In this document: positions 1-8,716 of the stretch, piece by piece
Numbering within the stretch: the stretch's first letter is position 1
How the letters are laid out: each line of letters starts with the position of its first letter
IMG/VR virus record: IMGVR_UViG_3300048015_000353
Location: 1-27,989 of that record
DNA from: a virus
DNA length: 27,989 bases
Direction: 5' to 3' (one strand)
Program-made: the position numbers and the translations under genes
Notes under the pieces: model-generated
What the model saw: the letters and a program-made list of their open reading frames with translations, nothing else
Database searches by the model: none
Told to the model about the DNA's origin: nothing

Positions 1-636
1 TCAACCTTCCCAAGCAGAAATAGTAGTCAAGATCGGAGAGTAGACAACGATTGCACCGCGATTCACATAAGCCCCGCTTTCGTAGAAGCTGCCTGCCGGA
101 AAATAAACGCAGTCTGGAAGATTGGGTCCCGCCGTGCCACCCAAGAAGTTTACCCATATGGAATTACCCTGTGGCGCCTGAAACGCCATATAATGACGGG
201 CGGAATTGGCCGAGAATAGCGCAGTGCTGGTCATTGCTGGCAGATTCGACAATGTCCGTGAAACTGGCTGCCCGCCGATTGGCATCGCCTGGATTCCGTT
301 CGCCAGCGCGGCGGATAAGCCTTTCAGGAGCGAGACCATCGAACCCGATCCGCTGGTATAGATTGGATCGGCGGGACTACCTAAAGCCTGCGACATGACC
401 TGCTGAACAGAAATCTCCGTCGCTTGATTCGCAGATGTTGCGGCTGCCGCGGAAGGTGCCACGACGAGTGGCTGGGCTGACGTTCCGCAAGCAACTGCGG
501 TACCGGGTCCTGTTGCGCAATGCAACGTCACGGCTGGCGCTCGGCTCATTCCGTCTGGCAGAACGTAGGAGTTTCCCGCAAACGCCTGTCCCGACAGGGT
601 CAAGGAAATTGCCAGAGTAGGCATCATAAATCTCAT
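1..636 (-). CDS. Exported protein with phage-structural-like C-terminal domain
   Basis: This 211-residue protein opens with a clear signal peptide: a charged start, a hydrophobic core and an AFA|G cleavage motif near residue 20. The middle is Ala/Ser/Thr-rich. The last ~75 residues read as a compact beta domain (motifs MAFQAPQ, SIWVNFLGG, PAGSFYESG, RGAIVVYSP, ISAWEG). From memory this resembles the small domain ending many phage structural proteins, with an 'iwvN..G' strand, 'pG..yE' turn and 'GaI..ys' strand; that resemblance is inference. The ATG at 636 follows a GAGGGG ribosome site. It is the last gene of the late cluster visible here. An exported protein is unexpected in a tail operon; it could be a surface protein of the lysogen, a receptor mask or a released accessory. 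Function unknown. Confidence 0.7.
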   Translation of the reverse strand: MRFMMPTLAISLTLSGQAFAGNSYVLPDGMSRAPAVTLHCATGPGTAVACGTSAQPLVVAPSAAAATSANQATEISVQQVMSQALGSPADPIYTSGSGSMVSLLKGLSAALANGIQAMPIGGQPVSRTLSNLPAMTSTALFSANSARHYMAFQAPQGNSIWVNFLGGTAGPNLPDCVYFPAGSFYESGAYVNRGAIVVYSPILTTISAWEG

Positions 637-732
637 TGAAGCCCCTCAAATTTGAAATTTTTCTAGCAGCGACCGGGCAATACACATATCTTGCAATCAA
701 TTTAGCTCTTTCAGCCAAATGAACGAATCAAT

Positions 733-1191
733 CTACTGCTTGAGATAATTATGCACAATCACCCACCGGTATATTGGCTCGGCCAGCCACATGGCTGCGC
801 TTCCTAACACACCGACACCTAGAATAAGCCCGGCAGCGCGCGCACGAAGCGTCATGATGTCCGCGACGGGAGCGCGCAGCTCCTGCACTGCACCAACCAA
901 CTGATTGACCGAACGCGCGTTCGCAGCAGCGTCAACCCGCATTCCCTCCAGGTCATGTTGCATGACAAATATGACACGGTCTAATTTCTCCTCAAGATCC
1001 TGCTGATCTTTCCGCAACACTGCGACATCGCCGCGCAGGAGATCTTGCAACTTGTCAACCTGAGCATGCCTTAGTTGTATCGATTCTGAAAGCGCACGTA
1101 GACTCTCTACAACTTCGCCCATTTGTCGGCATAGCGCGTTTAAATCCTGCGACATTAAGGGCTGGGCTCCAATTGCTCCTAATTTACTCAA
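733..1191 (-). CDS. Coiled-coil protein with one C-terminal membrane segment
   Basis: The product has up to 152 residues. Residues ~13-110 are rich in Leu, Glu, Gln, Arg and Asp in heptad-like spacing and read as a long coiled coil. Residues ~115-140 form a single hydrophobic segment (AAGLILGVGVLGSAAMW), followed by a short tail with Arg and Lys. This layout is like XhlA-type phage membrane proteins, although those are shorter, so the comparison is only architectural. The longest start is TTG at 1191, directly behind GGAGAGAGG. An ATG twelve codons later (1155) has GGAG about ten bases upstream and may be the true start. It lies between the tailspikes and the exported protein, where lysis or host-interaction genes often sit. 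No enzyme motif was seen. Confidence 0.6.
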   Translation of the reverse strand: MSKLGAIGAQPLMSQDLNALCRQMGEVVESLRALSESIQLRHAQVDKLQDLLRGDVAVLRKDQQDLEEKLDRVIFVMQHDLEGMRVDAAANARSVNQLVGAVQELRAPVADIMTLRARAAGLILGVGVLGSAAMWLAEPIYRWVIVHNYLKQ

Positions 1192-1265
1192 CCTCTCTCC
1201 CGCCTTGCATTGCCGTCAGCTCCGGCAGTTGCAAGCCGAGCGAATGAGTTGCACTGCTTGAACGA

Positions 1266-3530
1266 TTAGGCGACGAAAAGAGCGCCGTTATTATTCCATA
1301 TTTGACCTGAACCGGATGCAGGCTTAGTTGTTGGCAACCCCGACGCAAAAAGACCTGCTCCCGGAGCGAGCCAAAGACTGCTTTTTGGTTGCACGCTCAT
1401 CCCCCCGGCATTTGTTGTAAGCAAACAAAGGTTTCCCGAAGTGGCATTTTGCAGCACAGGCCAGTTGGTAGAACCCGAGATATTCATGAGACTGAGCAGG
1501 TTCCCGCTGTGACTTGCACCGCCCGACGCATTAATGAACAAATCGCCGCCCTTGGTCTGAATAACGCCATTTACCGTGCCATCACTTCCGTCGAAGATGA
1601 TCGTCGGGGGGTTACCATGCGTCGCGGCTTGATGACGCACAAAGTTGCTGGCAGACAGGACAGAACTGATGGCGTACAGTACCGAACCATCTCTGGCCGC
1701 AAAGATGTGGTCCTTTGTGTTGGCGAGGCCTGCAGGAACTGTGCTGCTAGATGGACTCTTGAACGTTAGATAATTTCCAACATTGGATGATGAATTGTCG
1801 AGAAAGGCCGTGGATAAGGGAACGTTGCCCGGACTCAAGCCAAAGGTGGTAAGCCCAACTGTGCCGTTGGAATTATTAATTTTAATCACCGTCGCCATAT
1901 TTGCAAATTGACATGCGCCGATCGTATTATTGGAAGAATTAAACGTGCTGACGAAATTAAATGCAATGTCTTGCGAACTGCCGCCCGCTGGGCCGCCGTT
2001 AAAATTGCAGCCGATAACATAGAAGTTTGAGCAGCTTGTCAGACTAAAAAGCGTTTGCTGCGTATTCGGGCCGCCATCGCGAGAGATATCCAGGCCGACA
2101 AAAAATCCACCGCCCACGTTTGAGGCATTAATTGTTCCCAGATTTGTATTCACTTCACCATTTGCTGCCCACAACCCCAATAACACCAGCTTGCCGGGCA
2201 CGTATCCGTGCCACTGCGTGATATCTGTTTGACTAAATAAGTAGTCTGTTCCAACAGCGAGCGGATTTGTGAAATATATTCCCTCACAATAGCCTGTTTG
2301 TAATACTACGGTATTACCGTAATAGGCCTGCACGCCATTTATTCTAGTGTCAAACGAGTTGTTTAGCTCGATAACAGCAGAGCTTGAAGCGCCCGCGGCG
2401 GATGGCGGCCCAAACCAACTGACATCGTTGATTTGCACGCTCCAACAATTTATCAATACAAAGCCGCGCAAGAAGGTCTGCGGAAATGGCGGCGTGCCAT
2501 TAGCCCCATTAGGATAACCAAAACATTCAATGTCCGTGATATGAGCCGAGACATAGCCAAATGATACTTCAGTCGGATAGGTAAAGCGGGCCACCGCGGC
2601 TGTCTGGGCAGCCGTATTCTCGGCATAAGCCGAAAAATCCCGCAAGATTGACTTGTTAAACGGATTTGTCTGTGAGATATCAAAACCGATCCCGGTGTGT
2701 TGAAAATGAAGTCTCGTTTGTCCTTTCCCAGAACCTCGGATGCGAAAGGGTTTCCCAGCTAACGCAATCGGGCTCGCCAGCCAGTAATCTCCCGAAGGAA
2801 CAAAAATCTCACCTCCCGAGTTTGGCATGGCAGCGAAAGCCGCGGCAAACGCGGCGGTGCAGTCCGGGCCGTTGGTCTGGGCGCCGAAGTCGAGAACGTT
2901 TAAAATGTCGGTTGTTATTTGCAGGAGGGTTCTTCCAGCACCCGAGACGACAACAGTCCCCAACGTCACTGGTCCAGCAACGGGGGCGGTGATCTGTCCC
3001 TGCGGATTTAGGGTAACATACCCGCCGGTAGGAATTTTGGCCGCGAGTGCCGCGACATTCGCTTCGGTAGTCGTGAGACCGCTCGTAAGGGCCGATATCT
3101 CGCCGGTAACTGTCGGATCTGTTGATGCAGAAATTGTCCCGGCGCTGCTGATCGATACATTGTTGCCTGCAACAAACAGTCCCTGCAAATCCGTCAGCGG
3201 CAAAAGTTGCGGCACGCCATTAGCATTAATGACAGCTTGATTCGATAAAACAAGCGACGGAGCGATCGGGAAGCCCGCGTGATCTGCCCCATTCGCCTGA
3301 ATCGCCCCACTCTGCAAGTCCAACCCAACACCGACCGCGACGGGTTCGGGACCACCAGGACCAAGCGAGACCCGGCCGAGCAGATTTGCGCTCGGCAACT
3401 CGATCGCAGGCTGCGTACTGGCAAGCAGCTCCGCAACTGTAACGGACCTGGTTATGCCTGATTGGCTAACCGGCAGTTCGTCTTGCGCGCCAGATTCGCT
3501 TGCAGGCGGCAGTTGTGGTATAGTCGGCAT
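1266..3530 (-). CDS. Tailspike protein, pectate-lyase-like beta helix (second copy)
   Basis: A 754-residue receptor-binding tailspike candidate. Residues 1-80 align without gaps to the start of the next tailspike (3637-6114), with about 40 identities, including MPTI, DEL.VSQ..ITR and LLGR.S.G. This block is probably the virion anchor. After a repeat-poor linker, a pectate_lyase_3-type beta helix begins near residue 211 (VLDFGAQ...D.TAAF..A, then GG.IFVPSG.Y) and runs through Asn/Gly-rich rungs. Such helices bind and often cleave surface polysaccharide; no catalytic residues could be assigned. The C-terminal ~130 residues contain short strands ending in SGQIWNNNGALFVA, typical of a trimerisation or tip domain. 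I chose the ATG at 3530 because TGAGG lies six bases upstream; the longer frame to 3572 adds an unconserved leader. Confidence 0.85.
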   Translation of the reverse strand: MPTIPQLPPASESGAQDELPVSQSGITRSVTVAELLASTQPAIELPSANLLGRVSLGPGGPEPVAVGVGLDLQSGAIQANGADHAGFPIAPSLVLSNQAVINANGVPQLLPLTDLQGLFVAGNNVSISSAGTISASTDPTVTGEISALTSGLTTTEANVAALAAKIPTGGYVTLNPQGQITAPVAGPVTLGTVVVSGAGRTLLQITTDILNVLDFGAQTNGPDCTAAFAAAFAAMPNSGGEIFVPSGDYWLASPIALAGKPFRIRGSGKGQTRLHFQHTGIGFDISQTNPFNKSILRDFSAYAENTAAQTAAVARFTYPTEVSFGYVSAHITDIECFGYPNGANGTPPFPQTFLRGFVLINCWSVQINDVSWFGPPSAAGASSSAVIELNNSFDTRINGVQAYYGNTVVLQTGYCEGIYFTNPLAVGTDYLFSQTDITQWHGYVPGKLVLLGLWAANGEVNTNLGTINASNVGGGFFVGLDISRDGGPNTQQTLFSLTSCSNFYVIGCNFNGGPAGGSSQDIAFNFVSTFNSSNNTIGACQFANMATVIKINNSNGTVGLTTFGLSPGNVPLSTAFLDNSSSNVGNYLTFKSPSSSTVPAGLANTKDHIFAARDGSVLYAISSVLSASNFVRHQAATHGNPPTIIFDGSDGTVNGVIQTKGGDLFINASGGASHSGNLLSLMNISGSTNWPVLQNATSGNLCLLTTNAGGMSVQPKSSLWLAPGAGLFASGLPTTKPASGSGQIWNNNGALFVA

Positions 3531-3636
3531 CAGGATCCTCAATACTAATAAACAACAGCCAAGCGCATGCAATCAGCCAGGGTAATAGCAAGCGTATCGA
3601 GCGATCCCGAATTGCCGCGTCCTCAACGCGCCTCGA

Positions 3637-6114
3637 CTAGGCTATTGCAATCCATCCATTCGCATCCGTGCCCGTCTGCTTAATCCAAAATGTATTACCC
3701 GCACCGCCATTTAGATTCCGGAAGTCTGAGCCGGGCGATGCGGTGATAAAGCCCGTCGGCGCACCTCTTCCCACCGATGACGAGCAGCCGCTGGGCTCAG
3801 CTTCATTGGCCAGTTGCAGAGATCCACCCGCGCCTGGCCGTAGTGTGACGTCTCCTCCGCTCACGCTTTGTAAAACCGCTCCACCATCGCCAGTCGGCAG
3901 TAGGTAATCCGTTGCGGGAAAAGATGTTGCTCGCCATGCACCGTACGTGCCCTCCAATTCAATGGCGCCACCGGCCGGAATTGTCGCCGCAAAATTCGTC
4001 CAGTTTTGCTGGGGTGGCGAAGAATCATTAATCGCGAGTTGCACCGTGCAATTGCAACTAAGCCGTATTCGCCGGCCCTCGAGTACCGGCAGCCCAACAT
4101 ACGCAGTCGCAGCAGCGCCATTTCCATCGCCTACAATTGACACCATAGCGTCACTGCCGATGTTTCCGTAGCCCGAACCGGGGTTCGTCATTACAATCCA
4201 AATGAGCTGTCCATTGCTGACGATCGCTTGTGCCGCAGCACCGTTCCCATTACCAGAGATGCTAACTTGCGCGTTGGTATAGCCTGCACCTCCGTCAGTA
4301 ACACGAATAAACATAATTTGACCCACCGTATCCGCTTGATGGGTTGTCATAAGCGATGTGATCGGATTTACTGAATTAGTAATAAGCGCATTGTCGCTTA
4401 TATCAGGAATGATCAAAGCCGAAAGCGTACCGAAATTCACGCTTTGAATGGGAAACTTCGGCTGATTATTCCAACTGTTCTGAGCGACAATGGCTTGATC
4501 AGAATGTAGCCATAGAGCCTGATCTACGGTAGCGCTCCCCCAGCCATTAAACTCATTGCCTAAAATGCTCAAGCCGAGGCATCCATCATGCGCGAAGATA
4601 CCGCCGCCTTGTGCTAGGGTGAAGCCAACCCAATTCGTATGAATGGAGATCGCGCTCGTCAGAACAGACGACAAGGCGGGTTCAATCGCAGAGACGTCAA
4701 TTCCCCACTGGTTTGACACAAAGAAATTGCTTGTAGCCAGAATATTCGCACAGCCACCCAGCAGACAGCCAGTCATCGTAGCCGCAACATGATTCGAGCA
4801 AATCAAGCTACCCCAACTTGTGCGAGCATCAATGCCCACCTGTCCTCCAGAAACCCGATTGCCGGCACATTGGGAAACCCCGATCCGCGCAACGATACCG
4901 CCGCCGGCGCCAACTAATCCATTTGCAACAGCCGTATTTCTCTGCAATGATGCGGCATATCCACTGACAGCAATCCCCCAGACTGTGTTGTTCAGACAGA
5001 AATTGTCTTCCACCACACACATTATCCCCCCGGGCGCGGTCGCGGCGGCGATTTGCCAGGAGCCTATCGACATTCCGATATTGTTAGCGGTGCACGTATT
5101 GTTGCGCAAATAGCATCCGGTGCCTTGTGCAATATAGAGGCCCGCCTGTCCGTTGCTTTGGGCTGAGCATCCCGTTACGATAACCGTGCCGCTACCGCTT
5201 ACGGACAAACCATTTAATGCATTGCTGTTAAATTGACAATTGACAACCTCATGCTGGGCGCCGTTCCCACAAAGTATTTCAAGGCCATGCCCATTTTCCG
5301 ATCCAACTGCATTGATAAAGTGACAATCGCAAAATGTAGCTGCCAGGCAGGTGCTACCTACCTGAATGGCCGGCGAATCGACAGCGGCCAAACTATTCGC
5401 ATTAAAGGTGATTCCTGCCGCATACGCAGAAGGCCCGGCGAGCGTGATCCATGGCTGCTGCATCGTCACCTGAGCGCGTTGCACAATTGTGCCGCCCGGC
5501 ACGCCAAGCCAGGTGGTGCTAACCGCAATCGCCAAGGGTCCATTTACGACATAGATCCGGCGGTCGAGCCTTATTGGCTTGTTTGACTGCGCCGCAATCG
5601 CGAATGCGGCGGTGTCGTCAGTTACACCATCCCCGACCGCGCCAAAGCTCTCGATGCTCAGCGCATCTCCCGATATATCCGCGATTCGGCGAACTCCGAC
5701 TCCGCCAGCCGGCGCCGCTAGCAGGTTCGAGCCATCTATTCCCGACAAATCACTTAACCCACCCATGAAGGTGGCATAATTCTCTGCGGCGTTTTCGCCG
5801 CCTTGAGAGACCGCTACCAGATCTTCTGCTTGCGGCGACCCGGCGCCTGGCAGAGCGCTGATCACGAAGGGCGGTGCAGCATTGATTGTGCCGTTGCCAA
5901 GTGTAAGATTGGCCCCGACTATGATACTTTCCGGCGCACCTGTTCCGGCGCTCAGCCGACCAAGCAGGGTATTCTGCGGCACAGCAAGCGCAGGCTGCAC
6001 GCCAGCCAATAGCTGGCTGCGGGTTGCCTTCCTTGTGATATCGGTTTGTGAAACAGCCAATTCATCAATGTCGCTAACCGAGTTCGCTTGCGGAAGTTCA
6101 TCAATTGTGGGCAT
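3637..6114 (-). CDS. Tailspike protein, pectate-lyase-like beta helix (first copy)
   Basis: An 825-residue tailspike. Residues 1-80 match the N-terminus of the neighbouring tailspike at 1266-3530. A second short segment at ~95-150 (LVAVSQGGENAAENYATF) links to the beta helix, which begins near residue 153 (SIESFGAVGDGVTDDTAAF), the hallmark start of pectate_lyase_3/GH28-like spikes. Right-handed parallel-helix rungs follow (VENCQF-like, VTGCSAQSNGQAGLYI, NNTCTANN). Near the C-terminus, at about 4095-4310, are two tandem copies of a G.GY....V.I.G.GNGAAA.A repeat found in phage fibres. The C-terminal segment ends with FWIKQTGTDANGWIAIA, a common virion tip ending. The start is ATG 6114 (MPTI), as in the paralogue. 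A longer GTG frame from 6153 would run into the adaptor gene and lacks the conserved start. Confidence 0.85.
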   Translation of the reverse strand: MPTIDELPQANSVSDIDELAVSQTDITRKATRSQLLAGVQPALAVPQNTLLGRLSAGTGAPESIIVGANLTLGNGTINAAPPFVISALPGAGSPQAEDLVAVSQGGENAAENYATFMGGLSDLSGIDGSNLLAAPAGGVGVRRIADISGDALSIESFGAVGDGVTDDTAAFAIAAQSNKPIRLDRRIYVVNGPLAIAVSTTWLGVPGGTIVQRAQVTMQQPWITLAGPSAYAAGITFNANSLAAVDSPAIQVGSTCLAATFCDCHFINAVGSENGHGLEILCGNGAQHEVVNCQFNSNALNGLSVSGSGTVIVTGCSAQSNGQAGLYIAQGTGCYLRNNTCTANNIGMSIGSWQIAAATAPGGIMCVVEDNFCLNNTVWGIAVSGYAASLQRNTAVANGLVGAGGGIVARIGVSQCAGNRVSGGQVGIDARTSWGSLICSNHVAATMTGCLLGGCANILATSNFFVSNQWGIDVSAIEPALSSVLTSAISIHTNWVGFTLAQGGGIFAHDGCLGLSILGNEFNGWGSATVDQALWLHSDQAIVAQNSWNNQPKFPIQSVNFGTLSALIIPDISDNALITNSVNPITSLMTTHQADTVGQIMFIRVTDGGAGYTNAQVSISGNGNGAAAQAIVSNGQLIWIVMTNPGSGYGNIGSDAMVSIVGDGNGAAATAYVGLPVLEGRRIRLSCNCTVQLAINDSSPPQQNWTNFAATIPAGGAIELEGTYGAWRATSFPATDYLLPTGDGGAVLQSVSGGDVTLRPGAGGSLQLANEAEPSGCSSSVGRGAPTGFITASPGSDFRNLNGGAGNTFWIKQTGTDANGWIAIA

Positions 6115-6127
6115 TGGCGGCCTTGAA

Positions 6128-6610
6128 CTAATTTGTGGTAATGGGATGATCACTTTGGTCGGTGATCGGTGCGCCAGTTTGATCCGTGATTGCGTTTGGC
6201 GGTACCGGTGGGTTCGCCAGTGCCAGCACCGGGAGGTTGATAGTTCGGCCGATTACGCGGCCGCAATTTGTCGCAACGGTAATCGTGACAGCATAAGTTG
6301 TCCCGGAGAATCCGGCAGCAAACCACATGATTGCCAAATCGCCGTCAGCGCTGCATGACTGCAACGTGAGATCACCGGGATTGCTCGGACTTATTGCCAC
6401 ATCAAGCGTTGCGATCGAATCGCCTTCATTCCCCGCAATTGCCTCAGATATGTCGAGCACATAGTCGAGCGTATCGGTCGGATCCTTTATCGGCCAACTC
6501 AACGGCGGCTGTAACAGTTGTAGGGTGCCGCGCGGCACCGCGCCAAACCCGTCTAACACAATGACCCGAGCGGTCGAAGCTATCCATGAATAGGTGGCAG
6601 GCGTTCCCAT
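6128..6610 (-). CDS. Phage fibre-tail adaptor protein (Gp77-like)
   Basis: A 160-residue protein recognised as a fibre-tail adaptor. It has a first beta domain (TYSWIASTARVIVLDGFG) and a second immunoglobulin-like domain whose conserved features are W-P.KDPTDTLDYVLD.S, GD.I and VTITVATNCGRVIGRTINLPVL. It ends in a Pro-rich tail with repeated ITDQ motifs. Adaptors of this family link the baseplate to side fibres or spikes, which fits its place just before the two tailspikes. The ATG at 6610 has GGAGG ten bases upstream; an upstream GTG at 6661 adds a Lys/Arg-rich leader that looks non-coding. The stop is 13 bases from the next start. Family assignment rests on remembered motif pattern and synteny. 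Confidence 0.7.
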   Translation of the reverse strand: MGTPATYSWIASTARVIVLDGFGAVPRGTLQLLQPPLSWPIKDPTDTLDYVLDISEAIAGNEGDSIATLDVAISPSNPGDLTLQSCSADGDLAIMWFAAGFSGTTYAVTITVATNCGRVIGRTINLPVLALANPPVPPNAITDQTGAPITDQSDHPITTN

Positions 6611-6751
6611 TTCGGCAAATCCTCCACGAACTACGCTACAAAAACTTTTTCGTTTCGGCACGCGCTACAACAAATGCCACAACGCGCTGCAGGGTAGTAT
6701 CAAAGCAGCATTTGTCGGCTAGTGCGCGCGCTACCGCACTGGCTGCTTCGA

Positions 6752-7999
6752 TCACCACTCAACGAGAATAAGTCCCGGTCCACCCTGTCCACCCAGGCCG
6801 CTGAATACACCCCCCGATCCACCGCCTCCAAGCGTGCATGACAAACCGGAGATGGCAGCGCCGCCCACAACGGCGGCAACCGATGCGGCGCCAGCACTGC
6901 CAAATGCGCCGCCGCCGCCGCCGCTCAATGCGAACGCCCCAGTCTCAACGCCGGCCGCTCCCGGTTGCCCCGCTACGGCAAACCCTGAACCAACGCCGCT
7001 GCCTCCCGAAGCACCTCCGGCGCCAACACCACCGGGCACGCCATCGGCGCCTCCGGCGCCCCCAGCAGCCGACGCCAGACTGGCAAAACTCGAAGTGCCT
7101 CCCGCAGTGCCTGCGCCCGCCCCTCCATTTCCAACGCTCACGGCGAAATTCTGCCCAGGTGATACGGTGTAGAGCCCCTCTGAATACCCACCGCCGGCGC
7201 CACCACCGCCGGCGCCGCCGAAACCGGCGCCACCGGCGCCCCCGCCACCCCAGATGCGCAGCTTAATCACCGCAACGCCATTCGGCACTGTCCAGGTTCC
7301 TTGCGTCTCAGGCGTGAACGCGGCAATATTGCGCGTGCCTGGAGTGAGTTGCGGCAATTTCCACCTCACGAACGGTGCGCTTGGCAATTGCAGCACATCC
7401 GCTGACGTGACAAACGTCTGACCGGTCTGCACCGTAATGGCGTAAAGACCTGCCCATCCCGCGTCCACCGGTGGCGTTTGTTGTGAGCCAGCAACGCCGG
7501 CTGCGCCGGCCTTCAGCTGCAACTGCACTTGTTGCAGCCGCTGCGTCGTCTGCGGCAACCCATCTCCGCCAGGGCCGCTATATGGCTGTGACGGATTGGC
7601 GGCGTTATAATATGGCAAAACAATGGACGTCGCATCGGTTTCAAGTAAACTTGCTTCGATCAAGTAATTGATTGCTTCCCCAGAACCCGTTGGCGCCGTG
7701 AGTGTAAAGCTCGTCGCATACAGATTAGTCCCCATACGCAACAGCGGCGCGGTCGGCTCCGCTGGTAAAGAGCCAAATGGCAAAGCATCAACCGAACCAA
7801 ATTGGGTTATACATCCGGATCCCACCGACACTTGCATGGAAGGCGGTTGCGTGGCGGAGCATGCCAAACCGTCCGCGACAACGCTTGTCCCCAGGGTCGC
7901 CTGCGCCAAGTAGCCAAGTGCAACCATAATATTGCGCTCGGTGCTCAGTAGATCAGTATCCAGCGGTATCGCCCCGGGATAGACAATCTGTCGGTCCAC
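6752..7999 (-). CDS. Tail fibre or baseplate protein with polyglycine-rich C-terminal domain
   Basis: This 415-residue protein has two parts. Residues ~1-235 are a normal beta-rich virion segment (MDRQIVYPGAIPLDTDLL, a Q-rich RLQQVQLQLKAG stretch, WAGLYAITVQTGQT). Residues ~236-415 begin with FTPETQGTWTVPNGVAVIKLRIWGGGG and become very rich in Gly, Ala and Ser, ending LGGQGGPGLILVEW. The latter is the glycine-rich domain seen in tail fibres and adhesins; in T-even S16-type gp38 adhesins, Gly-rich runs form polyglycine-II helix sandwiches, an analogy only. The start is GTG 7999 behind GGA. It lies between the I-like baseplate gene and the adaptor, the expected place for a fibre or host-binding protein. 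The opposite strand shows a spurious Pro-rich reading frame over the Gly-rich part. Confidence 0.7.
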   Translation of the reverse strand: MDRQIVYPGAIPLDTDLLSTERNIMVALGYLAQATLGTSVVADGLACSATQPPSMQVSVGSGCITQFGSVDALPFGSLPAEPTAPLLRMGTNLYATSFTLTAPTGSGEAINYLIEASLLETDATSIVLPYYNAANPSQPYSGPGGDGLPQTTQRLQQVQLQLKAGAAGVAGSQQTPPVDAGWAGLYAITVQTGQTFVTSADVLQLPSAPFVRWKLPQLTPGTRNIAAFTPETQGTWTVPNGVAVIKLRIWGGGGAGGAGFGGAGGGGAGGGYSEGLYTVSPGQNFAVSVGNGGAGAGTAGGTSSFASLASAAGGAGGADGVPGGVGAGGASGGSGVGSGFAVAGQPGAAGVETGAFALSGGGGGAFGSAGAASVAAVVGGAAISGLSCTLGGGGSGGVFSGLGGQGGPGLILVEW

Positions 8000-8073
8000 G
8001 ATTTTTTCCAGTCCCTATATGCAAATGCAAAGTCTGATGGATCATGCCGCCAGATCGCAGCACGCCCTCCCGG

Positions 8074-8694
8074 TCAGTCTGATAGGCGAGTCCAGGCAAT
8101 TGTTGCCGCGGGCATCAGCGGTGGTATCGCTGAGAAGATGTCGGCATCACTCATTTGCGGAGGTTCCATGCTCAGGGCACCATAAACGGGCACTCCACCA
8201 GTCCCATATCCTGCCAGCAAGGGAATGCCGCTGGCCTGCGGCCGGTAAGCGGTAACAAAAACCTGAAACGGCAATGCAAGGTTGCCCCAGCCGCCGCCAA
8301 CATTGTAGCCGACGCCACCGGTCGTGTATCCTCCGGTGTCACTCGTCAAACCTGGTTCAAAAATCAACGGTGCGCGACCAGTGAGTTCAGTCAGACCCAA
8401 CACTACCGCGCTCCGCGTGGCACGAGGGCGAAGTAGTTCGTTCTGTATGCGCGCTCGAAAATAATTATCCTGCTCAAGCGCAGCGCGCGGCAGTTTGTCG
8501 CCAAAAAAATCAGTGCTGCTCATGTCAAGAAAGATGCCGGTGGCAGTGCCAATTCTTGTCTGTAGAATGACAAATTGCATCAAGCTGTATATGCACGCCC
8601 AACCAGTACCAATTCCTTGAAGCAAGCCACCCAGGACAGGCGCGTCGTCGGCAAACCACCCTGCCGGCAAAATCGCTCTGGTTCGCGCCGCCAT
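8074..8694 (-). CDS. Putative baseplate protein in the gpI position
   Basis: A 206-residue protein directly downstream of the J-like gene, the position of P2 gpI (or the Mu gp48-type wedge component). The N-terminus contains LPAGWFADDAPVLGGLL and LQTRIGTATGIFLDM, then FFGD.LPR and a helical NYFRARIQNELLRPRATR, a layout reminiscent of other wedge-tip proteins that begin with a Leu/Pro-rich segment. The C-terminal half is Gly/Tyr-rich (TGGYTTGGVGYNVGGGWG), suggesting a loop-rich beta region. The ATG at 8694 is used here; a GTG at 8715, two bases after the J stop codon, would add seven residues and has an equally plausible ribosome site. Assignment is by synteny and general pattern rather than a diagnostic motif. 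Confidence 0.6.
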   Translation of the reverse strand: MAARTRAILPAGWFADDAPVLGGLLQGIGTGWACIYSLMQFVILQTRIGTATGIFLDMSSTDFFGDKLPRAALEQDNYFRARIQNELLRPRATRSAVVLGLTELTGRAPLIFEPGLTSDTGGYTTGGVGYNVGGGWGNLALPFQVFVTAYRPQASGIPLLAGYGTGGVPVYGALSMEPPQMSDADIFSAIPPLMPAATIAWTRLSD

Positions 8695-8716
8695 GTCGGA
8701 AGAATCACCCCTCACC

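Noticed and set aside
377-718. Minus-strand 113-codon frame overlapping the exported protein gene
   Set aside because: Overlaps the signal-peptide gene in another frame and has the composition of an out-of-frame reading.
6115-6153. GTG start at 6153 for the larger tailspike
   Set aside because: The paralogue begins at MPTI, and the extension lies inside the adaptor gene.
6834-7266. Plus-strand Pro/Arg-rich open frames over the fibre's Gly-rich domain
   Set aside because: Mirror-strand reading of GGC/GCC-rich codons; composition is an artefact and no ribosome site or neighbours support it.
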